Source of the DNA: Druceiella hillmani
Taxonomy: Eukaryota; Arthropoda; Insecta; Lepidoptera; Hepialidae
Direction of reading: 5' to 3'
NCBI GenBank assembly: GCA_039881145.1
Contig: JAYKKI010000151.1
Coordinates: forward strand, 866,001-930,000
DNA length: 64,000 bases
Below the pieces are notes generated by a model. That model searched no databases, was not told the origin of the DNA, and saw only the letters and a list, made by a program, of their open reading frames with translations. The position numbers were made by a program, and so were the translations under genes. Positions 13,111-26,300 of this stretch are shown in pieces. How positions within the stretch are numbered: the stretch's first letter is position 1; every line of letters begins with the position of its first letter.

Positions 13111-15130
13111 ATATTTAAAAATTTAATCAGAATACTGGAATTTTAGGCAAAACTCTTAGTTATATTTTCAATTAATATTCTCTGTAACTTTATTAGAAAT
13201 AAAAAAAAATATATCGCTTGAGTCTTTGTATTCAATTTCCTACGACTTAAGTGATAAATAAAATATAGCAAAATATTGACAAATACTCTACTCGTCTCGA
13301 CTATCAGAAAAATATAAAATGACGTTATTTTTATAATGCTGATTTTGCGATTCACCATTTAAATTTTTTGAGACCAAATATTACAAAAATATTTTAACAA
13401 TACATATTAAGCAATCTTAGCCAGATAAGAAATGGAGTACTTTAAAACTGCGAAGGAGTGCAGAAAGCTAAAATTTATATACAAAATGTCTTCAAACATT
13501 TAAATTTTAAAATCTAAAATTTATTTGACAGATGAGTGATCCACCATTTCAATCCCGGTCATCAGCCAGATCATTTCCAAATTATCCTACTTGATATTAT
13601 TATAGTTTAATATAATATTATTATCATTAATATTAACAATAATGATTATTTCTTAATTATGAAAATTAAATTTAATTATTTTAAACTTTAAACTAATAGT
13701 CAGTAATATTAATTCGAGTATAAACACGGTCTGGCAAATGATTGATTTACAATGGAAAACCAGAAAAAAAATAAAATGGTGGACCACTAATCTGCCAAAA
13801 AGCTTATAAGCACTATTTCTGTTGCGAATATTTACAAGAAATAAATAAAAAGAAGTTTTTTCATTCGATGGGCCATTATTAAATTTTAATTACTAAAAAC
13901 TATCATGAATATTATATCATCAGGCATTATATGCATCTAAATATATGTTTAGTGAGCAACCTCACATTGTTAATTTTTGTTGCATCGTGAGTGTGCATGC
14001 GCGCATCGAAAACGTCACTATCATCTTTTTTCATAACGCGCCTAAAGAATTATAATTAAAATACGTCTATATATTAATACGTGAAGAGAATACTTTGTAT
14101 CCCTTTTTAAGCATATTGTGCGCATGGGAATGCAAAATTTGGCACAATTATAGTTTATACGGAGAAGGTGTGCAGAAAGATAAAATTTATATATAATATT
14201 TGTTATAAATACATTGGATTATATGTTAGAAATATATTGAAAGATTCGTTGTTCATGTTCAATAATAAATTATTGTTTTCATTTATACTCTCAATATCAA
14301 ATACATAAACGCCGCACAGAGCAGAGATTGTCGTCAAAGAATTTTAAAGTGTCAGATTGACTGCATGATTTTCAAGCTGTAATTTTTTTGTGATTTCAAA
14401 TGTTCCTTTCTCAATAGTATGTGGAGTGTATGTCAAGGTAAAAAACGTTTATTTTGTATTTTGTATAATAGATATCTTTGTTTTGTATATTAGTAAAATA
14501 CACCTGTTGCGAAAGAAAAATTTTGTAGCAGCACTCTGAATTGATCTAGTAGCCCTTACCTATTAGTGTTTTTAACAAAGTGAGTCGGTATATTACGGTT
14601 GAATTTCGACTGCTAGGGGATCACTAATTTATATAAATATATAAATAATACGTAGCTAAATATTCAAAACAATCTATGTTAGCAGACTTTTCGATGTACA
14701 TATTTACTTCCTAAACATGATGTGTATTAGCTATAAATGTTTGTATTTCCCAGTGGGTTTGAATTTATTTTGGCATATTTTCTGTGCATGATTTTGACGA
14801 TTTTTTACTTTGTTGTTTGAATTACGATATTTACTTGATTGATGACTTTATCGTGTGTGTCATAAGTTAGTTAACTGGATTAATACAATTTTATCCGTAT
14901 TACTTCTTCAAATTACCAATTATTTGATTATTCCAAGGTTATCAGGGAGGCATTCGATAAACTTCTGAAAAGAAATATATTTTCTCGATGTTTTAATTGA
15001 TAAATCGCAGTGATAAAATAAAGAACAGTACAAAAATAAGTAAGATAAGACCTCTGATTACAAACAAATATCTTATTTCTAAGCTGAATTCAATGTTAAG
15101 CGGAATTAATTTTTGCTGCTTGATCGTAAT
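13111..15130. other. Intergenic region upstream of the nrf-6-like gene
   Basis: No coding exon recognised. The promoter and any 5' untranslated exon of the nrf-6-like gene may lie here, but no TATA or initiator could be singled out in DNA this AT-rich. Confidence 0.4.
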
Positions 15131-15335
15131 ATGTTTAATCTGCAATTGTTAATATTTCTTAGTATATTTTTAAGTAATTTAACTTACGAATGTGTGCTGG
15201 AAAATGATACTGTTAAGCATCAAATTTTACAATATCATGAGAAGTTTAAATTTAAAAAGGAATTTTATATTAGGCAGGGGATTAACGAAGAGTTGTGTGA
15301 ATTACAGCATAATTTAACAGAAAATACAATTACAT
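15131..15335 (+). CDS. nrf-6-like exon 1: signal peptide and start of NRF region
   Basis: Codes for residues 1-68 plus the first base of codon 69. The leader starts [19 protein letters not shown], which is hydrophobic and signal-peptide-like. Cys56, the first NRF cysteine, lies in this exon. The donor is GTATGT at 15336. An in-frame TTG lies upstream, but ATG at 15131 is the natural start. The acidic/basic stretch after the leader is less conserved-looking than the later exons, so the exact N-terminus is the least certain part of the model. Confidence 0.8.
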
Positions 15336-18300
15336 GTATGTTTATAACTTGCTTTTCTATACAGTCTTCAGTATTCTTTCAATTTTAATATGTGGAAATT
15401 AACGGTTTTAAAATGTAATAATTTATCGAATTTCTAATTCAGTTTTCGATGCGACAGCAAAGATTCCGTCTGGAATATTAGTTGGCAACATGAACCACTT
15501 CGGTCAGTATAAACAGTGTATTTCTTCTGAAGAAACTGTGGTTGGAGTCTATATAAGGGGGAAGTACTGCATGATGATTATACGTCTTCATGTGGAAGAA
15601 AATGAAGTTTTGACAGCTGATATGTGAGTGCACTTTTTTTAATATTAACGTAGAGTTTTATTAAAATGTACCAGGAATTATTGAAATAATATTTTAGTAA
15701 AACTACTCAAAGTGATATATTTATTTCATAGTACGAGTATGTAGTTTTCAACAAATGTATTAATATCAATTTAAAAAAGTATTAAAAACGAACAGATTAA
15801 CTGTTACAAAATCTTTTTAAAGTTGAGTTAAATGTTGTGAATATGTCCGTCAATAATTCAATAATAATCAACGGTCGTTAACGCCATGAACCCGAGAAGA
15901 AAAACCCGCCTGTGAAAAAAATGATAGCAAGAACCAGAAAGTTTTAATCTTAAAACATAACGCTATGCTTACTGTCTGAATAATGTAGATCTTAAATGAC
16001 GTAACCAAAATAATTTGTATCGAATTTTTAATAATAATTTATTTAATAATAATACATCTATTATTACCTGGAAATATAAAAAAATATTATGAATTAAATT
16101 TCTTTCTTTCCTCATATTACATGTAAGTTAATTTTTTTCCTGCTATTGGACATCTTATTGATTGCGATGTTAATATTATTTATTTTATTTTGAAGGCATT
16201 GAAAAAAAATTGTGATGCAAAACATGAAAGGAAACCTAAAAAATCGGTAAATATTTTCATTTGATCAATTTGGTGTCCGTAACTATTGTTTGCCTTAATA
16301 AATTGAATTTTAAATAATATAATTATCATACTTTTTAAATAATCACTAAATATGATATCACTTAGCGGAAAATAAAACACTAGCAATGTGAACAAAAAGG
16401 CTTACAAAAAGGCTTAACGTAAGAATAAAAACTACGTAAAACGTAAATTTTTTCACGGAAAACGTTTTTATTTTTACTTCGTTTCCTTAAAAATCGTAAT
16501 TAGGAATTGATACAATCATATTGGGATAATTTTCATTTTAATATTACAATATTACGTGAGTTTGTCAAAATTTGTGGCACCTTAATGATCAATGATGGAG
16601 AATAAAATAAAAAATCTTCTAATAAAATAAAAAATCTAAAATATGAGCGCACAGCACGTTTTCAGGATAACACCCGTAATTCAAAATTCTATTTAAAAGT
16701 TAAAAAAATATATATTGTGATTTTAACTTGGCATTGTAGAAAGTAAATTCCTATTTATACTTCGACATTATTCGACTTCAATGAACTTTTTTCTATACAT
16801 CGTTTAGTGATATAAATTTTAAATTGATGCTTTTAAAATTACTGAATAACAATTAAATATGTACTAAAGAAGATATGAAAATGTGCAAGAACCGAAAGCT
16901 GCACGTTATATTTCCCTAAAACATTTTCGTCTGAATTGATGATAGTTTTAACGCACTCTCGATCACGTGAGATAAAAAAATGGGGTGTGGCTGTGTCATG
17001 GACACGGCCGTGTGTTGTACGTGAATACGTCTATGTCTGCATGAATGGCAGTCTCGGTGATACTAGAGGTGCACTGATCGGATCTAATGCGGGCAACTCG
17101 TGTTGCTTTGGTGGATACAAAAAACCGTTCGAACGCGACCAAGTGTGCACTTTGTCCAAGTCTAGTGATTTACACGTACAGCACAGTTTAAAATCCGATT
17201 CTGGCTCTTGAGGGAAACTATGTTTAAGCAGCGGTAAGTGTTTGTCGGTTGTTAGCTTCAATGAGCGTAGAAACCATAGTCGATCACACACATCACACTT
17301 ATGTCCGAGTGTATTGTTGACAAACCTCGTAGTGAAACGTGCACTAGCTGCGGCCCAATGTGTCTTCATAATCGACGGTCGAACACAATCTATGCCTATA
17401 CAGTCCGTTGTCCATGTAGAAGCGATTTCATCATCCACTCGCATAATTTCAATCGCTCCAGCTGCAGATATACTGGCACCGTCGTTGATCCGCTCGGCCG
17501 CATTCATTCTATTACGTTCCCGGCACTGCTTGACTCGATCATATGGTGTGTTATTATTATCATTTGATTGTTCTTAAGAAGCCCTTCCAACCGTATAGGA
17601 TCTTTGTATTTGGTTTTGGCGTTTTGATCCGTTTAGGCCGACATTATATATTTTTGATAATATTTTTTTATTCTAACACTGTCACTACTGTAAACTTATG
17701 TTTTATATACAATCGATAGATTCTGACGACACCTGACGATTAAAACTTAAACGAACATCGTAGTTTTCCGAATCAAAAGTTATACTAATTGCAAATCTCG
17801 ATACACAGCAAAATAACCTCAAAATGGCGGCGCATCCCCCTCCACCGCACCCGATGCGTCACTGTTCTCACTTATTATATTGAATTCTTTGATCCTTTAG
17901 CTATCCAGTGGCATAATTTAATTTTTGATGTAGAGGATAGATTTGAAACTGTATCCCCCGATTTTGTTATCATTACGTTTTTTTGGATTGCCCCCGTGTG
18001 GTAGTAAATTTAAAGACGTCTTCACGTCAAAAAAAAACAAAAAACACTTTCCGTGTTTTATAAACTATTATATTATAGTATTGATGTAATAGTTCATTAT
18101 CACGAGAAGAACATAATAAAATCTTGAATCTTAAAGACCACATTAAATCAATAACATTCTATGATCTCATACAACTGTATGCAGATAATGTTTTTTCGTA
18201 GTCTAATTAATTTCGTATTTTTAATATTAATTTAATATTATATTAATATTATACGTAGTAAAAATTAAATTGTAATATATTCACTAAAATCACTATTTAT

Positions 18301-21300
18301 GTTTTGCTTACAGAACACGTGTCGGAACGGGCGGAATGTCAATGTCCGGATTGTTTGGGACATGCGTTCCCAACGCTTGTCCTGCACCTGACATAAATAT
18401 TACTTTTCAACCAGGCATGAAAATATGGGGTGAAGAAATGTACTGCAGAGAGTATAATGATAAACCATTCGCAGTGCAGGATATCATAGCAATGTAAGGA
18501 TCATTAAATATTTAATTACACGTATAATGGCAATAACTTCAAAACCCGTGACGAAGCAAAGGTTACAAGATTAGGTCGTTTCCCGCCATCGCCTTTTTAA
18601 TTAGCATGATAATTTTTTATACCTGCAAGGATATTTGGTAAATAAATCGCATATAGTCTCAGCAGAATTAATCTTACTTCCATCAAATCTTTAGCTGAAA
18701 TAATTTTTTTTTATTTTATCATGCATGACGAAAAATGATTTTTGCAACGAAATTTGACATTAATCTTCTTAAAATATGCTTATTTACATAACATATAATA
18801 CCTATGTGTGCAAACGTGGTTTAAAATTACATAAGTATATTATAAAAAAATACAGTTATATTTATAATTAGCTGCTCTCTTATATTCATTAATGTATTCA
18901 ATTTATTTGGGAATAAAATTATATTCCAATTTATGATAGTATGACTACATTGACAAAGATAAAAAATTTTAAGAACCAAAAGCATTACTAAATACCCAAG
19001 CTGTAATAATCAAACGATTTTCATGCGCATTTTTCAGAGTGAGAGGAAGCCCAATAAATATTAAATTGGACTGACATTAGTGAACAATGGTTTTAGTTAC
19101 GGTTGAAATTATTTTTTTTCTATTTTAGAAATAACGCAGGTAAGTTATAAAAAAAGGTTTGGCATTTATTTTAGTTACGGGGAAAAACGAAGTGCATTAG
19201 ATGAAATTTAATGTCACGCTTATAGTTCAGGTTAACCCAAAGTTCTTTTATTATCAACAAAAGTAGACTCTAGTTATGTTGCGACGTGTACGAGACTAGA
19301 AGGATTGTTATTTTCTACATTGATTATCGATAAATCTTAAAGGTGTATTTATAGTCATTTCTTGGAAATACATTGCGATACTCTGTTATCTAAGCGCGTG
19401 GCAGCATGCATATCTTCGACAATCGTGCGCACATCGTGTGATAATTTCAATAACCATTTTGCCCCTCTTTTGATGCTCTTCTAAATGAATACCTATTTGA
19501 TGTACTGAGTTAGAACTTTGCGTATGAAAAAAGATGAATGTCACACTGTATTTAAAAATTAATAAATACCTCGTTTAATTATAAAACTAACTAACTTACA
19601 CACCATTAACACTTTTACTTACTTTCAGTTGAGTTAGAAAATTGAAATTTGGTATGCAGCTAATATTCTGTATAGACAAAAAAGACGGAATAAGTAATTG
19701 GTCGAAGATGAGTGAACTTCTTCGACAATTCTGGCAGTGCTGTTAATAAAAAATATTTTTTTTAATTTGCTCGATTAAATATCAACTTCGAATAAAGTTC
19801 ATCCAGATTTATATATATAATCGTATATTAGACCTATGTTAAATTACACTTATATCTATTTAGCACGATTCACAATCATAACTAATAAACACTACAGTTT
19901 ATCTTGCGATTCACATATTTACCCAAAACTTATCTTTCTTTGTACACAAATACGAGTACATTTCAATTCAAATGTAATAAAAATCATAATATGGGCAAAT
20001 ATTTTTTCAAAATAATACTATGCACTTAGTTATTTTGAATCAACACTATTTGACAAAATTGGCAAGCTTTTGTTTCTACAATTTTTTTTATTAGGAGTAA
20101 AAAATTTGCCAATGTCAAATATAAACATTTAGGTTTATCTTGCGAACCAACATTTTATTTTAATTCCTTGCAAATAAACTGTTTTTAACTAATGTTTTTT
20201 TTTATTTCAACTCTTTCACGTATTGATTTGAAAAGAACTTGCCCCAATTTTCAAAACTATGCCTTTGATGGCTTACCACGAGGACCATTTTGACAATTTA
20301 AAAAGATAAATATCGAAGAAAATAGATATTAAAAATAATTGATAATCAAAATTGTTGGAAACAGCATATGTGAACAATTATAAATAAGCCAAGGATGTGT
20401 CAAAATAAAAGTCCGGAATAAACAAGTTTTCTAATCGTCTATCACATAACGATAAAAATGTATTTATACAAAGTGCACGCATTTATTAAGTCGCATACAA
20501 ATTTAAAATATTATTAACCTGTATATTCAAATCTCAACTTTCGCATAAACACAAAGGGTCTTGCTCTCGTCATATTGACATGCTCCGAGAAGGAGGGAAT
20601 AGACTTTTTAAACATTCATATTTTTTTCATAAGCACTACAATTATCATACTTACATAAAAAATATTTACCCGTCCTAATATTACTTACATTTTTCACTGT
20701 TGCGTACGTTTCATTTCATTTAATAATGTAACTTATTAGCATAATATATTAATAAACTATTCTTAAAACCTATTATTATCATGTTGATTGTGAAAGTAGT
20801 TAGTAACTTTAAATATCATTTTAGTACAAGTAGAAATTTAGTTCAATTATTTTTTTTCAAAACAAGCTTTATAGAATTTCACTTGCGTGAATTACCATGG
20901 AAAAAATTATTACAAATATTGTAAATACGACGGCTTAAAACCCATTAAATGAAAAGTAAAAGACAAGCTATCCACTTTCAATCATAATACATTTTATTCC
21001 ATTGATTACAATTTCCATCAGAGTTGGGAGGTTTATGTAATAGCTGGTTTAGAATTACTTATCGCACCCAAACCAGATATCTTTTTATATTAAGTTTCCA
21101 TAGCAGTTTTGGGTCGTGCAATAGAACGTCATGGATATGATGACGTATGGCTAAATAAAAAGTCCCACGACTATTATGAAAATCTAATTAAAACTGTGTT
21201 TTAACTTTTGTAATTTTTTTGTTTTTTTATTTGTACCCCTTTGGAAAAAGAATTACTTTCTTCGGTTTTTCTCTATAACGGTCTTAAAAAAAATTATGGC

Positions 21301-23233
21301 AAAGCTGATGCGATATCATGGAATTGTTAAACATAAATAAATATGATTTCACCAATTTCGGTCTAATTCATCCAGCGATGTTTACAGTGGAGCATATATT
21401 TCATTTCCTTCGATAGCGACTCGCTACCTCGCTAATATAGAACGAATATAATCATAGATTTTATTTCTTTTTGTAAAAAAGAAAAAGTAGAAGTCCATCG
21501 TTGAAAACTTCTTTTTCCGAATATAATGTTAGTCAATATGTTAGTATACATGTGTGACAACCTTAAAATAGTTAATTTTCTCCTAGAGCTTTACTTATTA
21601 TACAAATACTGTTTCAATAAAAAAATAAGGCATACTTTAAAAAGTTATTTTCAAATAATTGGAAAAATGTTTCAACATTATTAATAATTTTAAACAAAAT
21701 CGTATTAATGGAATATTGATATTAAGCCACGTCATAAATTACCGCACAGGTAGTACGTTGTTCCTAATTCTACCCAATTATTTTTGTTTGATTAACTTTA
21801 ACCAAATGATGAACTATTGAATGTAAATAAGTTTAACTTCAAAATACCTACCTGTATATTTATATCGAGGTGAGGTAAACGTTGACGGCAAATCAATATA
21901 ATACTTTCTGCAAGTCAAAAATTAATAATATTTCGTTAATTATGCTCAATTAATTTCAGATTAAATAATTTTGTAACGATTAAATAAAATCATTTTAGAT
22001 GAAGGGAATTAAAAAATAGCCACATCTTGACCTGATAGTGCTGTTTCTTTCATTCATCAAAAATAATTTTTAAAATTTCAGAACAGCAATCAATGTGACG
22101 TATATTGCATTCAATTTTCGAATAAATGAATTACATTTTCGACATTACGATTCGAATAAATGTATTACATACATGAATAATAAATAAATTTTCATAAGAA
22201 AATGCATTTCTTTTATAAATTTTTAATATCGATATAATCAGGAGTATCGCTGGTAATCTGATATTGGCCAAGCTTGATATATCTTATCTAAATTGAAACA
22301 AATACCCGAACTTAAATATTAAATTACGACAGATATTGTTTTTTTTCAATACAGTTGATAATTTTTAAGTAACAGATAAGTAATAAGCCTCAAATGTAAA
22401 ACAATATCAAGACAATACGGAGAGTATTGTCTTGATATTTAATCACTTAAGCAAGTTTGATTTAATCGACAAATTAGTTTGCCATCTAATCGATATAAAG
22501 TCCAAAGGGCTAAATTTGTGTGATTCATGTTTTCATTTCATATTATTATCATATTGAAATTTGTGTGATTCATGTTTTCATTTCATATTATTATCACATT
22601 ATTTTCATATTGAATTTTAATGCAATAAATGATAATTTTAAAATTGGCGATCTTAACGTTTTAAACATTTATAAAAAAAAATTAAGAGTCCAATGATGTA
22701 ATAAAACACTTTTTCTAATTTATTATTTCTCTCCGAGTATAAATTGAAACATTGAGTTACAAGAGTCCAAAACACATTTTTATATTATTTCCAGAAATTT
22801 ATGTATTTCATATATTATTCCTAGTGATATTTTTGAAAATGTTATATAGATTTCCTTCTCCTACTATCTCCAAAACTGCCAGAGTCAAAATTATGAGAAA
22901 ACAGCTTTAGTAATACTTATGTATTAGCTCGCGATTCGCAGGATTACCTTGTAGATAGTCGAGACCGACGGCAATCAATTTTATATTTGTAAGTCTGTAA
23001 ACTTTGACCATTATTTTGAAGGCCTAAGAAAGAACGCAAAAGTTGTTCAAAATTGGCCTCTTTTCAGCGCAAAATCAGACTAATATCTGCCCAAATTAGC
23101 CAACTTCAAATAGAAATGTTAAGTTAAATAAAGGTATCCAAGAATTATTTGACTACCAAGTTTGAAAACGATTCCTCAATAATTGTGGGGATATTGACGG
23201 AGGATTTTTTTTCACCTATTCACATATACGCAC

Positions 23234-23264
<31 letters not shown>

Positions 23265-23313
23265 CATTTATATATATATATATATATACATTTATATATA
23301 TATATATATATAC

Positions 23314-23361
<48 letters not shown>

Positions 23362-26300
23362 GTATACAATATATTCTTGCGTCCTTGGTTCAACCTGAAC
23401 TTGTAAACAGAGGAATTTCTGCGCAATCAATACAAAGCAAAAAAGGATTGTATTTAGATTTTTCAACCTTTGACCCGTGTTAATTAAACCTTTGTCGAGA
23501 TTATATAATAAAATTCCATGAAATTGCATTGCAGCACAGTCTCTTACTGGGGTTACAAAATACACTATTGTTGGAAGAACAACTTGCAAAAATCTAAAAA
23601 TTTCTTTTACGGTATGTAATTCCAAAAAATTGTGTTCAAATTTTTTTTAAAAGAAAACTTGTAGAAATTTACAATAAAGGGGTCATACAAAATAACTTTG
23701 AAAACAACTAACCTACCTAATGCTATGTAACCCGGAAAATTAAAAAAAAATGGCTATATGGCAATTATTTAAAAATCAAAGTTTTCGGTAAATTATCAAA
23801 AAGTAAATTATAAAAGTTTCGGTAAATTATAAAAAAATATTTATGACTCGGCTATGACAGACGGACTGGCAGATACGTAAAGGTTCTATGTAGCTTCCAT
23901 TTTCTAATTTGAGGTGTAGAACCTTAAGAATCGATCAAATTAAATTCGAGGAGTGCGCTGGTCCGTTGATTGTATCATCACAATCAATCACAAAATGCGT
24001 TCGTCTAATGTGAATCTGGTCGGATACAAGGAAGCTAACTTTTCTTTAAAATAAATTCCTCATTTTTAGATACAGTTGAACTTTCTTTCACAAATAGGTC
24101 TACAGTATCTCGTAGAAGAGGAGCGGGGATTTTTCCAACAAATGTTGGTTTTACTATTATTATTTTTTTACTAACTGCAAAGATATTTCGCAAATTACGA
24201 ATAAACTACTATCGTCATCTAAATTAGAAGCCGAAAAGACTGTACTTGTTGGGACCCGTACTACCATCAAAACTTTATTTCCCAATCATAGTTAAATTAA
24301 CTGACTAGAATCAGTTAATTTAACTGGAATATTTATCACCAAATTCTGTGACTTTAAGATCCGCGAAGCTATTAAACTTTCTAACTCAATCTCGGGTTTC
24401 GATTCCATCACTAACATATTGCTGGAATATAACTTTTTCTTACCTTTTAAAATACTATGATACGTTGAGAAAAAAATGACTAGAAGTCTTACTATTATCA
24501 AAGTTCATTGTCAACAATATTGATATTTCGTAGTTAAGCTTCCACAAAAAGTGATAAAACTTCATCCGTACTGACATTTGTTGACGTTGACGCATCCAAA
24601 CTGTTGAGTAATGTACTAACTGCTGAATAATCAAATTGAGATAATTCTGTTAACTATCCTCGTTTCGATCTTTTGCTAATATCACTAAAATCCTTCCTTG
24701 GTAGACCGATACCAGAGGAAGATGGATTAGGTTGAGCTAAATCATATTTAGATTTACATTGCATATCAGTTGTTGCTAATTGAATACACTCAATAACACT
24801 AAACCAATCACCATACTTTTCAAACATTTTTGATATATTTACAATTCACAAGTTTATAGTATTCGTCGACACTTTTACAAAAATTAAGCACTCGTTTATC
24901 GAAAGGAGTAATGTCTATATTCTCTACATTATAAGTTTTCTAACAGCACTGATGAAATACGTTCGACTTTTCTTTAGTACATCCTTTTACTGAATCTCGT
25001 AACTCAAAGAAATACATCCTATTAAAGGAGCACTTCAGTGAATTATCTGAAAAGAAATATATACGGTTTAATTAACATAAAAAAATATTTTGGAGGTGCT
25101 ACGAAAAATGTATGCTATGAATTAATATAATGAGCTGTAACATCCACGGGCTATGTTGGCTAATATATTTTACGTTAGACTACACTTATATCAATAATTA
25201 AAAACATATAGCAATGAGTGTGCATCAGTGCTAAAAATTATAGGACCGAAAGAAATCAAAATTTTCCGTTTTTATCTCAAATTATAATTAATTTTCGTAG
25301 TATCATAATATTAGAAATACAAAATGTATAACATTAAAATATATTAAATATTGCAATACATACCTTGATCGTTGATTGTCATGTCATAACACACAAAAAT
25401 AATAAAACAAATACCGGGAAATGTTATTGTAAAGATGGGTCACTGATAAGCTCGCGGTAAAGGGTAGCAGTAAACAACGCGCAACGCCGCAATTCAGAAG
25501 TCAAAATGCATGTGAAAAACAATTATGAGCGGTGGTATTTATATATTTTCTGGTAGTTTGTTTATTGTACTAATTAGTAAGTTAGAAGTGAGAATTTAAG
25601 GTATTGATTTTTCGATTTATGATCTAGGAATGAAACCATCGTGTGCTGGTTCGTAAATTTTACCACCACGATCAATGTAGAAAAATATGATTAATTTGTC
25701 CCACGTGCGCGTGATGAATATATTATCTGATAAAATTCGCTGTTATCACGTCTTTTAGTAACTTTATAAATTCGCTTTACAGTAATTGCAAATATCTTTC
25801 TTCATATAATTCGAGGGCAGTTCCACCGAGAATTCATTTTTCAAATAATGTTGAAAAATGAATTCTCATCTATAGCAGGGGTTTACGATGCACCAAAAAT
25901 AAGCACTCCATTGTGCTCCGAACAATTTCGAGTTCTCCCTATCTATTAACAAAAGGCACTTCATTCACAAAATTTTGTGCACTTAGCTCTGCATCCACTG
26001 AGCACGATAGCGATTCATGCCTTTCCTTTATACTAGATGAAAAATAGAACGTGATATATATGTAAGTATAGTCTGATAAAGAAATTACAGTCAAGAAGTT
26101 GCTGCGTCGCCCTTCCTCCATATTAGTAGGCATAGTCACTACAGAGCCGAGTAGCTCCTTGTGTATTGCATGGCACAATACTCGGAAATAAGGCATAATG
26201 GGCTTATTTATGCAGCGAATTATAATTCGTGCGAGTTTTGAGCCATGGTAAGTAAAACAGTCTAAGTCGACTGGCAACAATCTCGAGTCCACTAAATAAC

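Noticed and set aside
15131..15388. Reading exon 1 through to the TAA as a 91-residue secreted protein
   Set aside because: The GTATGT donor at 15336 joins in frame to exon 2, which continues the NRF domain. The read-through tail has no family similarity.
17242..17577. 111-codon and 88-codon plus-strand frames
   Set aside because: Shadows of the GC-rich minus-strand Helitron frame. They lack recognisable motifs.
25939..26292. 117-codon minus-strand frame
   Set aside because: Lies in a GC-richer patch and may be a transposon scrap, but no motif or family pattern could be recognised, and it has no splice or promoter support.
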